A DNA stretch of 64,000 nucleotides from Isochrysis galbana (GCA_018136815.1 CM030934.1:1750695-1814694); one strand, 5' to 3'; counted from the stretch's first letter, positions 43,640-53,984 are shown. The notes: a model not told the origin generated them from the sequence alone. Made by a program: numbers and translations.

Positions 43640-44440
43640 GAGAGGCGCGCTCCCTCCCTCTCTTTCTCCCTCTCTTTCTCCTTCTCTTTCTCTTTCTCTC
43701 CTCTCTATCCCTCCCCGATCTCTCTCTCTCCCTCTCTCTCTCTCCCTCCCTCCCTCCCTCCCTCCCTCTCTCTCTCTCTCTCTCTCTTGTCTCTCTCTCT
43801 CTCTCTCTTGTCTCTTCTCTCTCTCTTCTCTCTCCCTCTTTCCTCCCCCCCCCTCCCTCTCTCTCGCCCTCTCTCCCTCCCCCCCCTCTCTCTCGCCCTC
43901 TCTCCCTCCCACCCTCTTCTCCCCCTGGGATGAATAAGGGGCGAGAAGAGAGGGGGGGTGGCCGGGGGGGTCCCCGCGGGGGGGGGCGGGCGGGGGGCGG
44001 GGGGGGGGGGCCTCTCGCCTGCTCGCCTCTCTCTTCCCCTCGTTTCTCTCGACTCCCTCCCCCTCTCTCTGCAAAGTAATACGTCTCCTCTGTCGACTCT
44101 TCTCTCTTTTTGCGCGTGTGCGGCGGCGGCTCGCGCGGGAACGGGGGGGGGGGGGGGCGGGGAGACGCCGCTCTTCCTTTGTAGGGCGGCGGGGGGCGGG
44201 GCGGGGGGGCACAAGAGAGAGAGGGAGAGAGAGAGGGAGAGGGGAGAAGGGGCGGGAGAGGGAGAGGGGGAGAGAGAGAGAAAGAAAGAGAGAGGGAGAG
44301 GAAGTGAGAGAAGAGAGAGGGAGAGAGAGCGCGCGCGACGAGGAGGAGGGGAGAGGGTCTCTTCATCAGGGGCCACACACAATTTAATGTGGGAAAGAGA
44401 TGGGAAGCGGAGAGGGGGAGAGAGGGAGAGGAGAGTCCTG
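43640..44440. repeat. CT, GA and poly-G tracts upstream of methyltransferase gene
   Basis: 43650-43915 is CT/CCCT-rich (GA on the gene strand), 43960-44015 and 44135-44215 are G-rich, and 44215-44340 is GA-rich. The apparent long ORFs here are low-complexity artefacts. Confidence 0.85.
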
Positions 44441-45239
44441 TGGGCCTCGTCGTCGTCTCGGCCTCTTCTGTGTCAAGTAGGAAGTATAGTGCACCCGCCC
44501 TAAAGGAGGAAGTTGGGTTTTCGGTAGAGGTCTAACTAAGAATCAACAGAAACAAAAAAAAGGTGGGAGTTGAAGCGCTAGAACCGCCTCGCCGAGATAC
44601 GTCGATTGACTCGAGGGATTTTGCAGAGCTGAAATTCTGCTTGAAAGATGGTTGGAAGAGCACACGGAGTTTCAACGATGGCGCCAACGCGAGAAAAACC
44701 CGTTGGTTTGGTTCGACTCCCCTGCAGTGAAACAAACTCCGCAAGGTGGTTTACGAGATGGCCGCTGCGACGGTGCGAACGTGGCACTTCCCTCTCGCCC
44801 CCCGCGCCCTCTCGTCCTCTTGCTTGATCGGTGCCGCGCCTGCGCCACCTCGGCTGCAGCCCGCCCGGCCATCCCCACGCCCCACGTCCGCGAGTCCGCG
44901 ACCCATGCCCCATGCCTTCCCCTCAGCCCTACATGTGAAACACAGGAACACCGTGTTTCTACAAAAGCCAAAAACAGCCGTGTTTCACCGTGTTTCAAAC
45001 CTCTTGAGGCGCAACACAGAGGAAACACAGAGGCGCGCGCGTGCGCGGCCGGCGGCCAGAGGCCATAGGCTGCCGTGAAGGAGCAAAGGAGCGTCAGTCG
45101 CTAAAGTCGCGTTCCGTCAAAAGAGGGCCAAGTGATATTTTTTTTACTCAGAATGCTTGTTTTATTTTTAGGTAGAAATGTCACAACAATTCACAATTCC
45201 TCCAGTGAGTATTATTATTACGAATATGAGTACAAAAAA
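44441..45239. other. Intergenic, no gene; GTGTTTC/GAAACAC cluster
   Basis: At 44935-45035 the words GAAACACAG and GTGTTTC recur about six times in both orientations, a possible subterminal array of an old transposon end. No terminal repeat or duplication was found. Confidence 0.4.
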
Positions 45240-46055
45240 ACCTTTTAATATTCTTACCGCACTCGCGGCGAATGGAACCACTACCTACTACACGTAGTAC
45301 GTAGCATACTTTCTACACTCCCACTCCCCCGGCCCTTCTCCCCCCGCCATCAGGCTGCTCCCCCCGTACACTACTAGGGGGATAGGGGTGAAGGGCTTAG
45401 ATATGGTCCGGCGGCCCGCGCCTCCCCCCGGTGATCTTCCCCCCCCCTTCCTCCTGTGTCTCCGAGTGGGCGGCCGACTCTGTCCCGACTTATCCTGTAA
45501 ACAGGAGTGGGACTTATACCGACTTTTCGGTGGGCGGAGCTCTCGTCGCTCCGCCAACCCCCTTCTCCGCGCTCTCTCTCCCCTCTCCTGGCGGAGCGAG
45601 AGCTCCGCCCACCCCCTTCTCCGTGCTCTCTCCCCCCGCCTCTCCCCTCTCCCCTGTCCTGCGGTACGCGCGATGGCGCGCCCGCGGCAGGCCTCCAGCT
45701 GCCCTCTGGCGACCCCTAGAGGCCAGCTCAGGGGTCAGGGGGCAGAGGAGGCTGGGGTTGGGCCCTGGCCTCCCCTGCCCCCTCCCTCGCTGGCGCTCCT
45801 GAGCCTCTGGGGCCCCCACGCTGCACCTGTGCCTGCCTGTCGACCGGGGGGGAGGAGGGGTTGGAGCAATGCGCTGGGCATGACTGGCCAGGACGGGCGC
45901 GAATGGGGCGAGCTTGTGGGGAAGGAAGTGGGTCATTAGGCTCCTGCGGCAAGCCATCGGGCATGCCAGCAGGATGGGCGGTTCCTCCCCCATGGCAGGG
46001 GAGGAGTGGAGGGCTCGTGCCCCCCCAAGGGTCAACCAAGTATAAACTTAGTTGG
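45240..46055 (+). repeat. Repeat F, copy 2 (about 815 bp)
   Basis: Closely related to 39425-40165. It contains an extra partial duplication of the GCGGAGC..TCTCGC..CTCCGCC block (45530-45640). It ends AAGTATAAACTTAGTTGG. Confidence 0.85.
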
Positions 46056-46382
46056 AGGGGAGAGGAAAGAAGAGAGGGAGTGCTTCCCCAGATCATTATT
46101 CACGATTTGAAATCTTGAGAAGTTCGCAACTCTCGAGGTTTTCCTCAAACATCAAATTGTGAATGTTGAAGGTATCCTTCATTATTTGCGTCAGGATATG
46201 CGTTTTCACCCTCCACTGACACTGCCTTTCACCACCAAAAATCACATGGTCAACGGCAGCAATGGGCACCTCAACGGCATCTTTGGCTCGACGTGAAATG
46301 TCTCAAGGCGCAGATCGAATCGTAGCGTGAGACATCGAGGCCGTCCATACATTCAGCTGGCTGCTTCATCTGCAGCGCAGGC

Positions 46383-48287
46383 TCAAGCGGTGGTCGCCTC
46401 GGCCTTGGCACCGGCCACTTTAGTGTAGTCCATCTGATCAGCGCCGCGCGCGTCGGCGGCGGGCTTGTATAGCTGCGGGTCGTACTTGCCCAAGGCGCCC
46501 TTGGGAAGCAGCATGCAACCGTACTCGGGGAAGTAGATGAAGTGCATGAGGAGCGAGACAACCATGATGGTGATACCCAGCTCGACGAAGCCCTGGTCGG
46601 TCGCCTTACCACCGGCGATGATCGCCTTGGATCCGACGACGGCGCCCGAGTTGCCACCGGCGCCAACCATGCCAGAGACGACGCCGAGCGCCGGCCGCGA
46701 GACGTACGGCACAATACCGAAATGGAGGCCCTCGGCCATCTGCACGAGGATGGAGAAGAGGATCATGACGAGCATGGTGACACCGAGTGTACCCTGGTTC
46801 CGAACGCACTCCATGTCCTCCACGTCGCCCACCACGATGAACTTCTCGGTGGTCGGCATCGGAAGGAGGGTCTCGGTGCCGTCGGCGTTCTGGAGCCAAC
46901 CGTAGTCGGGGGTGGAGATAGACTCGGAGCCGCACAGCGGAACCTTAGCCGCGTCGGTGGAGTTGATCTTGTACGTGTAGGTGAGGCCGTACGAGAAGGG
47001 CGCGCCGGCGGGCGGGTTCGACGTCTGCCACTTGCCCCAGATCGTGTCGTCCTTAGTGGTCGGGCAGAGCGAGCTGAGGTCATCGTCGCAGCGCTTGCGG
47101 TCAGGCGAGGGCATGTTGATGGTAATGAGGCCCATGATGAGGCACATCATGCCCTCGAGGGTCTGGATGATCCAGCACGACCAGAGACGGCCGCGCATGC
47201 CAAACTTGGCGTTGAGCATGTCCGAGAGCATGCCGCCCCACGAGCGAGCGAAGAGGTTCATTAAGCCGAAGCATGAGCCGAGCACCCCAGCGATTTGCGG
47301 AGTCACGCCATAGTAGCGATAGAAGTAGAGCACCGCCTTGTTGTTCATCGTCAGCTCGACGCCGAAGCAGAAGCCGTAGGTGATGGTTAGGATCCACGCG
47401 TTAACATTGGTGAAGCCGATGAGCACGGCCTTGCCACCCTGGCTCTTCTGCTTAGCGCCCGACGTCTCGAGCTCGCGGTAGTTGCCGTCCGGCAGGTCAC
47501 GGCCGAGGATGACGAGGACGGAGGCAATCACATGTAGCGCGGCCGGCACGATCATGCACAGACGCCACGCCCGGTCGATGCCAGGGCCGTCGGTGCCCGT
47601 TGCCTGGATGAAGCCGAGCATCACGTACGGCATTACGAGCTGGGTCACGCCGCCGCCGAGGTTGCCCCAGCCGCCGGCAGTCGCATTGGCAGTGCCAACG
47701 ACCGCGCGTGTGAACATCTGCGAGCACCAGACCTGGCACGTCACGAAGGTGGCGAGCGAGAGACCGATCAAGAGGCGCGCGGCGATGAGCGCGCCGGCGC
47801 TCTGTGCGAAGGCGAGGGTGATGATGCCAGGGACGCCGAGCCAGAGCAGCAGGAAGAAGGTCTTACGGGCGCCGAACTTGTCGCAGAGCGGGCCGGCCAG
47901 AACGCGCATCGCGATGGTACCGCCCACTGCGGCCGAGCCGGAGTCGGCGATGTCGGTGCCGGAGAGGCCGATGCCGCCGTCGGCGGGCGCGCGTTTGATG
48001 TATGGCATCAACGCGGCGGGCGCGAACACCGAGAAGAAGGTGCAAAAGAAGCCGAACGCCGATACCCAGAAGGCGTACATGTGCGGCTGTGGTGCGTTGG
48101 GAACAAGGCCCTTAAAGAGCGTCGAGAAGAGCTGGGTCGCCTTGTGCTCCGAGTCGACAGGGACGGGGAATCGGCGACCGTAAATGTCGGTCACGCCAGT
48201 CGAGTTGATGCCCTTCGCCTCGAGCGACTTGTGAAGTGAGGCGATCTCCCTCTCGAGGGTCTCAATCTTGACGTCTAAGTTGGCCAT
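46383..48287 (-). CDS. NRT2: High-affinity nitrate/nitrite transporter (NRT2/NarK family)
   Basis: A single exon of 634 aa from ATG 48287. It is a major-facilitator protein with about 12 hydrophobic spans from residue 70. Family signatures: MRVLAGPLCDKFGARKTFFL (loop 2-3), ATAGGWGNLGGGVTQLVMP (nitrate signature, about 203-221), SWGGMLSDMLNAKFGMRGRL and GMVGAGGNSGAVVG (second nitrate signature, about 540). The N-terminal 60 residues are cytosolic with a short coiled coil (KIETLEREIASLHKSLEAKG). Between about 390 and 498 there is a long Cys-containing, probably extracellular loop that fungal and plant NRT2 proteins lack. It imports nitrate or nitrite with protons at the plasma membrane. Codon bias is strong (C/G third positions), as in highly expressed genes. 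No introns. G-rich tracts lie upstream. Confidence 0.94.
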   Translation of the reverse strand: MANLDVKIETLEREIASLHKSLEAKGINSTGVTDIYGRRFPVPVDSEHKATQLFSTLFKGLVPNAPQPHMYAFWVSAFGFFCTFFSVFAPAALMPYIKRAPADGGIGLSGTDIADSGSAAVGGTIAMRVLAGPLCDKFGARKTFFLLLWLGVPGIITLAFAQSAGALIAARLLIGLSLATFVTCQVWCSQMFTRAVVGTANATAGGWGNLGGGVTQLVMPYVMLGFIQATGTDGPGIDRAWRLCMIVPAALHVIASVLVILGRDLPDGNYRELETSGAKQKSQGGKAVLIGFTNVNAWILTITYGFCFGVELTMNNKAVLYFYRYYGVTPQIAGVLGSCFGLMNLFARSWGGMLSDMLNAKFGMRGRLWSCWIIQTLEGMMCLIMGLITINMPSPDRKRCDDDLSSLCPTTKDDTIWGKWQTSNPPAGAPFSYGLTYTYKINSTDAAKVPLCGSESISTPDYGWLQNADGTETLLPMPTTEKFIVVGDVEDMECVRNQGTLGVTMLVMILFSILVQMAEGLHFGIVPYVSRPALGVVSGMVGAGGNSGAVVGSKAIIAGGKATDQGFVELGITIMVVSLLMHFIYFPEYGCMLLPKGALGKYDPQLYKPAADARGADQMDYTKVAGAKAEATTA

Positions 48288-49600
48288 GGTAATCCAGGGG
48301 TAGCAACGGTGAACCTGGGAAGAGGTGAGCGGCGACGAGGTGGGTGAGCATGAGGAAGGGCGATGAACGATCGTCGCAAGCACAGGCAGGACCACTCGGC
48401 CGGTGGCAAACCTCCAGGTGGTAGTGCTGGGTGGGCGCGAGTGGTGAGGGAACGCATGCCCGCCGCTCGGGGAGGGGCGGAGTCATGCGGGCGCGGGCTC
48501 GTCGGACGAGTCGGGGCGCGTGCGCCGTGGTGGGCGATGGCGGTCACAAACCTCGATCCCAGGGATGCGGCGCCGCGCGAGGATGTGGTAGGGGAGGAGA
48601 GGAGTGGGAGGGCGGGGTGGGGTATAGCGTGTGGGGAGGGGTCACCTCGATGGGGCTGCTGTGACCGCGCCTCAGATTCTGTCCCATGGCGTTCGTCACG
48701 CGGTCCTAGAGACGAGCCCCGGGGGGGGGAGGGGGGGGGAGGGGTTGAGAGCGGGGAAGAACAGAGAAAAGAGGTGCTTGGGGGGTGCGGGGGGGAGGGG
48801 GGGGGGTACGGGAGGCGGGCGGGGAGGGGGGGGGGGCGGGGGGGGGGGGAGGGGGAAGGAGAGAGGGGTACGGCGAGGGGGGGGGGGACAGGCCGAGGAC
48901 TTCGCACAACTTCTCGCCGCTGTGATCTCGCCCAGCCGAGCTCCCTTCCTTCCGGGGGGGGGGGCGGGGAGGGCGCTTCTGCACGCTTCCCCTGTTTCCT
49001 CCCCCGCCGCCGCCGCCGCGACCGCCGCCGCCCCCCCGCACGCCACCACGAGTCAGAGAGGAGGCGAGAATCTATGTGGTGTGTCCCTATCACTCTCGGA
49101 ATACGTAAGAGTACAACACCCTCCGCTCACCTCCCGTACCCCCCCCTCCAGGTCTCTCTAGCTCTCTAGTCTTCGTAATCTCGCAATTTCGCCTGGATCC
49201 CCCGATTTCTGCGGAACTTACTCGTAAGGGAGCGTGAGTGTCTTGGACGGCCCCCTTCAGTTTTTGCGCGGGGGGGACGGCAACGGGGCAGAGGGAGGAG
49301 AGAGGGGCGCAGAGTAAAAAAGAACCGTTACCGGGGAAAAGAAAGAGAGGGAAACGAGCAAGGCGCAAGGCGGGCGGGAGCGGGAGCCCTCCCCCCTCCA
49401 CCGTCCTCCGCGGGGGAGGGGAGGGGGGGAGGGGGGCACGCTCTTCCGCCCCTCCCTTCGCCCCTTCTCTGCTCGCGCACCCACTCGCCCCCGCGACCAT
49501 GGTCTCGCCCCTCGCCTCCTGCCCCTCGCCCGCCGCGCCCGCCGACGCCGTGACCACCACCGTCGTCGCGCCCACCCCACATCCTATATCCTACATGACA
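48288..49600. other. G-rich intergenic upstream of NRT2
   Basis: Runs of G with single A or T breaks dominate 48715-48890 and 48950-48965. The apparent ORFs are low-complexity. The first 430 bp upstream of the NRT2 ATG are mixed sequence and presumably hold its promoter. Confidence 0.5.
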
Positions 49601-49605
49601 ACCAA

Positions 49606-49623
49606 CTATCGTTATAACGATAG
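49606..49623. promoter_or_regulatory. Perfect 18-bp palindrome before ATGGAGCGCGC
   Basis: CTATCGTTATAACGATAG is a perfect palindrome ending 4 bp before ATG 49628. It is the best-preserved of five leader palindromes placed before the same start sequence. Confidence 0.65.
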
Positions 49624-49627
49624 GGTC

Positions 49628-50083
49628 ATGGAGCGCGCCCCGCTCCCCCCCTCTCTCTCCGCCCTCCCCGCCGCGCTGGCCGACCAAGCCATGACCAACG
49701 CCCTGCAGCCGCAGCGACCTCCTGCCGGGGCCACGCCAGCCCAGGTACTCGCGAGCCACGACCCAAGACGCGGCCCCAGACTCAGACATCAGACAGACAG
49801 ACAGACAGCACACACCTCAACATCGCACAGAACACCAACACATCACAGCCAACACAGACAAGCCCACACACACCCTGAGCCACAAAGCTCAGTCGCCCAT
49901 AGGGAAAGCCTTCGGGCTGGGCCCCTACATCGCTGCGGCACTGACCGAGTGCGAGAGCACGAGGCGCAGACCCGGCCGGTCAACCTGACCACCACCACAC
50001 CAAGCCTGGTGGCATGTGGCACCACATGCAATCATCAGCAACCAGACACTTGTGCGCATGAGCACGACACGAGTGCGCAGTGA
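49628..50083 (+). CDS. MERA-type ORF (151 codons), hypothetical
   Basis: I do not recognise it. It reads MERAPLPPSLSALPAALADQ and then becomes Gln/Pro/His-rich through a GACA microsatellite (49792-49812). It ends just where repeat A copy 2 begins. It shares only the start with the other MERA copies. It is possibly the degenerate N-terminal part of a retroelement ORF. Confidence 0.3.
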   Translation: MERAPLPPSLSALPAALADQAMTNALQPQRPPAGATPAQVLASHDPRRGPRLRHQTDRQTAHTSTSHRTPTHHSQHRQAHTHPEPQSSVAHRESLRAGPLHRCGTDRVREHEAQTRPVNLTTTTPSLVACGTTCNHQQPDTCAHEHDTSAQ

Positions 50084-50398
50084 ATAAAAAATAATTACAA
50101 CTGGGAATATCGGCGGCTGCATTGAGCCGCTGGCCGATGCCGCACGCCGACGCAGGTGAAGACGCAGGTGAAGATGTCCCAGCAGGCCCTGCAGAGACCC
50201 CGGCAGAGCCCGGGGGCGGGCGGGCGGGTCATCTGAGCGCCCCGGCTTGCATTAATGGTCATGTCTCGGGCCTAGGCTCCTTCAGACGGCGAAGGGGTAG
50301 CGTTGCGCACTCCCGGGGTTGCTGGAGTGCTGCAACGACAAACTGCGAGGATGCTGCTGAGGCCGTAGAGGTCGCCAGTCGAGCGCCCGAAGTCAGTG
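50082..50398 (+). repeat. Repeat A, copy 2
   Basis: Nearly identical to 1549-1872. The copy continues into further related sequence, so it is the longer copy. Confidence 0.85.
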
Positions 50399-50931
50399 GT
50401 GTCGCAGATTTGGCAACCAATGGTGAGTCAGGCGCTCTCCGGCTGGGCTCCTTCAGAAGGCGAAGGCTTAGCGTCACGCATTCCCAGTGTTGCGGGAGTG
50501 GTGCAGCTTGCGAGAGTGCTGCAGCGACGAACGGCCCGGATGCTGCCGGGGCAGCAGAGGTGGCCCTTTGCACGCCCGACTTCAGCAGTGGCGCAGAAAC
50601 GCCGTCGATGAACGGGGAGGGCGGAATGCGCATAGCGGACGCCGATCGAGACGCCTGCACGAGCGGTGCCCCACCGAGAGCTACCGGGGGACCGGGGACC
50701 GAGAAAATCCCCCGAGAGCTATTGGGAGATTGCTCATGGGGGGTCGCCGTAAGCGGATCCCCCAGTAGCTATCGGGGGGAGATGAAATCCCCCGGCCCCG
50801 AGAGCAAACGGGGGGTTCTCTCTCCCTCTCCCTCTCTCCCTCTCTCTCTCTCCCTCCCTCTCTCTCCCTCCCTCCCTCCCTCCCTCCCTCCCTCCCTCCC
50901 TCCCTCTCCCTCTCTCGGGAGGCAGCAGTAG
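50137..50931 (+). CDS. Repeat-A ORF with internal duplication, hypothetical (264 aa)
   Basis: I do not recognise it. The start is ATG 50137 (MPHADAGEDAGEDVPAGPAE). Two related units of about 60 residues follow, starting LGSFRRRRGSVAHSRGCWSA and LGSFRRRRLSVTHSQCCGSG. The open frame then runs into a CCCT microsatellite (50822-50915), which gives an artificial SLPLS tail. The truncated copy at 1604-1834 keeps the same frame over the first unit. The preserved duplication suggests coding origin, but the ORF may be dead. Confidence 0.3.
   Translation: MPHADAGEDAGEDVPAGPAETPAEPGGGRAGHLSAPACINGHVSGLGSFRRRRGSVAHSRGCWSAATTNCEDAAEAVEVASRAPEVSGVADLATNGESGALRLGSFRRRRLSVTHSQCCGSGAACESAAATNGPDAAGAAEVALCTPDFSSGAETPSMNGEGGMRIADADRDACTSGAPPRATGGPGTEKIPRELLGDCSWGVAVSGSPSSYRGEMKSPGPESKRGVLSPSPSLPLSLSLPLSPSLPPSLPPSLPPSPSLGRQQ
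50822..50915. repeat. (CCCT)n/CT microsatellite
   Basis: Tetranucleotide CCCT repeats with CT interruptions at the end of the repeat-A ORF. Confidence 0.9.
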
Positions 50932-51408
50932 GGTGCGCGCGACAGCGCCGTTCGTCTCAGCCGCAACCTCAGTGGGTACCCATACATAACCACACATGGC
51001 CGCAGTAGAGGGGAGAAACTGGGCCAGAAGGGGTCTGTCTGCGGCGCGCCGCCACCTGCACCTGCCGCGAACCGCTCTTCGTACCCCGTTATATAATCTT
51101 AGGCTGCGCAACCTTAACAAGCAAGGAAAAACGACAACAAGAAAACTCCGCACAACTTTGCTCGTCTAGGGAGGCAGCAGTAGGGTGCGCGCGACAGCGC
51201 CGTTCGTCTCAGCCGCAACCTCAGTGGGTACCCATACATAACCATACATGGCCGCAGTAGAGGGGAGAAACTGGGCCAGAAGGGGTCTGCGGCGCGCCGC
51301 CACCTGCCGCGAACCGCTCTTTGTACCCCGTTATAATCTTAGGCTGCGCAACCTTAACAAGCAAGGAAAAACGACAACAAGAAAACTCCGCACAACTTTG
51401 CTCGTCTA
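50917..51408 (+). repeat. Tandem duplication of about 245 bp
   Basis: Unit 1 (50917-51168) and unit 2 (51169-51408) both run from GGGAGGCAGCAGTAGGGTGC to CACAACTTTGCTCGTCTA. Unit 2 lacks about 12 bp. Differences are few, so the event is recent. It lies about 120 bp downstream of the 3' end of the gene at 51526-52902. Confidence 0.92.
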
Positions 51409-51525
51409 GCGCAATCTTGCCTAAGCAACACACACCACCGATGCCTATCACCACAATACAACGGCCCTGGGGCAGCATTTGTCTCTCTTTACTTCCCCCA
51501 TGCGTGCATTTCCCAAGGTTTGTGG

Positions 51526-52902
51526 CTAAAAGTCATCATTGTGGGGCGACCCCTCCCACTGGCTTCTCCATGGAGCTTGGCATGCCTCTGAGCTGAATGC
51601 GGCAGCCGTGAGTTTCGTTGCAATAGCCTCAGCCGCATCCACTTCGATCTTACCATGATCCATTAGTACGGACTCCTTAGGCCAAGGAGTACTCCTTCGT
51701 TTGCGACGTTCCAAGTATGGAATGTTAGCTTGGTATTCTGCCCCGATACCAATCCCGCCTTCTTCCAACTCGAGTGATGCATCAGAGTCGCCATCAGAAG
51801 ATGAAGGAGAGGTTGTTCTCAATGCACGGAAGCAAGACAACGCTTCCACTTTGTCCCGTTCACTGTGGCTCATAAGCCTGATTCTTCCAACTGGAAGTCG
51901 CATGGCTCCTTTACCGTTGGCGAGCGCAACTTTAACCGTGGCCCCACGCCTCCCAGATTTGGCAGCACGCACAGCAATCACAAAGCCAGGTTCCCAAGAA
52001 GCTGCCCCTGTGCGAATCATCACAGCTTGCCTAAGAAAGCGTTCAGTCAAGTCTCCAGTCGGCCCCGACGTGAAGCTCCCCAGGATCTTGGTGGGCCTCG
52101 CAGACTCACTCGGTCTCGGTCGTTTGCGGTTGTAGGATGAGCTCGGATGGAAGGGCTCAGTAGGGTACCATTCTTTGTGGGTCTGACCGGTGCCGATCAC
52201 TTCCGCAACGCTCTCGTCTTGAGAAGCATGAAGAACGCGAAAAGGGACTTCCCTGAGATCGTGCACATGTATTTCTCCATCTGCATACCGAACCACATGC
52301 TTGTAGAAGAGCTGGTCGTGAGAGCCAATTTCTGGGATCTGCTCAAGGACAACACCCTGATATGGCTCAGTCTTTCTCTTCCCAGAGATCCGCCACAGCA
52401 CATCAACGTGCGTGCCAATGGGTAGTCTTACTGACGCACCCTTATGCTGCCACGCCCCGGTGCTCCAAGTCTCTGTTATGGTGGTCCTGTTCCCTGATGA
52501 AGCTCCTCCCCTCGCAGCTCCGGGCGAGGCGCAGATCCTGAGCATGTCAGACTTCACCAACTGTGCTGGCGCTGCATCAACCTGCTCCTTGGCCTTCGGC
52601 TGTCTTTGGCGTTTGATTTGGGGCGGGGGAAGGCATAATCGTTTGGAGAGAGCCGAAAAGGAGCGGTACTGGCTGCCCGAGGGAGATCGAGCGTACCAGT
52701 CTCCTTGGTGGTCCTTCCGGTCACTCACAGCTGTGCGCCGGCGGTACGAGAGCGCCCAACCATGTAGCATCTGCTCTGGAGCCTCGACGCCCTCGCGCTT
52801 GAGTCGGCAGACAGTGTCGAGAATCTGCTGCGCAGGCGTCGTCTCTCCTGCCTCATTCCCCTCGTCCTCGCCCGAGAAGGCGCCGAGCGGCTCGTGGCTC
52901 AT
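51526..52902 (-). CDS. MBD-like/Tudor-like chromatin-associated protein (458 aa)
   Basis: A single exon from ATG 52902 (MSHEPLGAFSGEDEG); an ATG further upstream is out of frame. Residues about 45-90 contain HGWALSYRRRTAVSDRKD then WYARSPSGSQYRSFSALSKR, which follows the methyl-CpG-binding-domain pattern GW.......D..Y.SP.G..(F/Y)RS. The middle (about 160-235) has VRLPIGTHVDVLWRISGKRK, GVVLEQI and HVVRYADGEIHVHDL, which looks like a Tudor-type barrel. A second barrel-like stretch (RQAVMIRTGAASWEPGFVIA... ) lies near 310-350. The rest is basic and disordered. It probably binds DNA or histones, but neither domain call is secure by eye. The 3' flank carries the tandem duplication. Confidence 0.58.
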   Translation of the reverse strand: MSHEPLGAFSGEDEGNEAGETTPAQQILDTVCRLKREGVEAPEQMLHGWALSYRRRTAVSDRKDHQGDWYARSPSGSQYRSFSALSKRLCLPPPQIKRQRQPKAKEQVDAAPAQLVKSDMLRICASPGAARGGASSGNRTTITETWSTGAWQHKGASVRLPIGTHVDVLWRISGKRKTEPYQGVVLEQIPEIGSHDQLFYKHVVRYADGEIHVHDLREVPFRVLHASQDESVAEVIGTGQTHKEWYPTEPFHPSSSYNRKRPRPSESARPTKILGSFTSGPTGDLTERFLRQAVMIRTGAASWEPGFVIAVRAAKSGRRGATVKVALANGKGAMRLPVGRIRLMSHSERDKVEALSCFRALRTTSPSSSDGDSDASLELEEGGIGIGAEYQANIPYLERRKRRSTPWPKESVLMDHGKIEVDAAEAIATKLTAAAFSSEACQAPWRSQWEGSPHNDDF

Positions 52903-53448
52903 CGGGGCGCCACGTCTGCGCCGACGAGCGGCTGACCTCTCCTGGACCTCCTCTTCACGCTCACACACACATCCCTAGGAGTACTTCAGAGATGTGGAAA
53001 ATCCGAAAATCCTACTCTACTCTAGAGTAGTAGTACCTTAGATATGTGATGAGACAAGGAGACAACCAGTGGCCAGTGGCCAGTGGATCTTTTTGAGCCC
53101 AGGATCCCAGGATGCACCTTCACAGAATTAGTATAAGTTGCATGGCGAGGGGGCGATTTGCGATGAGGCTGCGGCGGACATGGGCATACGGGCATGGGTA
53201 GGCAGTAGGAGGCGCGCCCGGCATAGCCTGCGCACATTGTTGTATTGTTGTGGCTAGCTAAGGCGCGCTACACTGGGGGCGCGTCGATAATGGGCCCGCC
53301 GCGCCCACACTCGCGTCAGACGTCGGACGTCGACCCTCTGCAATAGTGATGGTGATGGTGATTTCTAGCCTGTTTTCGCGCTTTTCGTTACAATTACGCA
53401 TCGCTGTGGGCTGTGGGGTTGTGGCTGTGGGCTGTGGGGCTGTGGGGG
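52903..53448. other. Intergenic, nothing recognised
   Basis: Upstream flank of the MBD-like gene, then GTGGGGCTGTGGG-type short repeats at 53400-53455. No gene was supported. Confidence 0.4.
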
Positions 53449-53721
53449 CTACCGTGGGGGGTTCCAGGGCCCAAAAGGCACCGGATGTGTGCTAGTTACA
53501 CCTATTTGATGTCGCATCCGCGATCGACCTTTTTTTGTTTTAGAAGTTGTTGACGAATTGGGATTGCCCATAGGGCCTGAGGGCAATGAGGAAGGAGGCA
53601 GACCGGCGGCAGGCGCGGCGGAGGAGACGACTTCGGAGACGCTGACGGGCTGAGGCCCGTCAGCAGAGGAAGGCGGGCAGGCGGGCTTGAGCGAGGGCGA
53701 GGACGGCGGCGAGAGCGACAT
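53449..53721 (-). CDS. MSLSPP-type ORF of dispersed element (minus copy)
   Basis: I do not recognise it. ATG 53721 opens MSLSPPSSPSLKPACPPSSA, then DGPQPVSVSEVVSSAAPAAG, identical to the plus copy at 60770 over about 55 residues before diverging into a Lys/Arg-rich tail. Its leader (53722-53913) also matches 60640-60769 and the TTCGCGAATCGAC block. It is part of a multicopy element. Confidence 0.4.
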   Translation of the reverse strand: MSLSPPSSPSLKPACPPSSADGPQPVSVSEVVSSAAPAAGLPPSSLPSGPMGNPNSSTTSKTKKGRSRMRHQIGVTSTHPVPFGPWNPPR

Positions 53722-53913
53722 CGAGCGAGAGGCGAGAGGCGAGGGTGAGTGAGAGGAGGGCTGTGTTGGCAGGGGCTGGTGAGGCAAGGAGAGTTTGTAG
53801 GGTACGAGTGTTACGAGAGCGAGAGCGACGAGAGCGAGAGCAACGATAAATACCGAACGAAGAGGAGAGAGAAGCCTAACGAGCGTCGATTCGCGAATGC
53901 GACAGTTGTCTGC
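53722..53913 (-). repeat. Leader repeat D (fused copy)
   Basis: Read on the minus strand: GTCGCATTCGCGAATCGACG, CTCGTTAGGCTTCTC, CGTTCGGTATTTATCGTT, then CTCTCGTAACACTCGTACCC up to the ATG. The first half matches 59788 and 63776, the second half 60640-60769. Confidence 0.8.
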
Positions 53914-53984
53914 GTTTCTATGTCCCCTCCTTGTAGGCTAGTCACGTCACTAGTCACCGTCGCATCATCCTGCTACATTCGCCC

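Noticed and set aside
44700-44725. tRNA-like GGTTCGACTCC word
   Set aside because: No matching D-arm, anticodon arm or acceptor stem around it; no other tRNA was found.
46542-47264. 240-aa plus-strand ORF antisense to NRT2
   Set aside because: It mirrors the strong third-position GC bias of NRT2 and has no domain.
50917-51408. Pair of LTRs of a retrotransposon
   Set aside because: The units are directly adjacent, with no internal coding region, primer-binding site or clear TG...CA ends.
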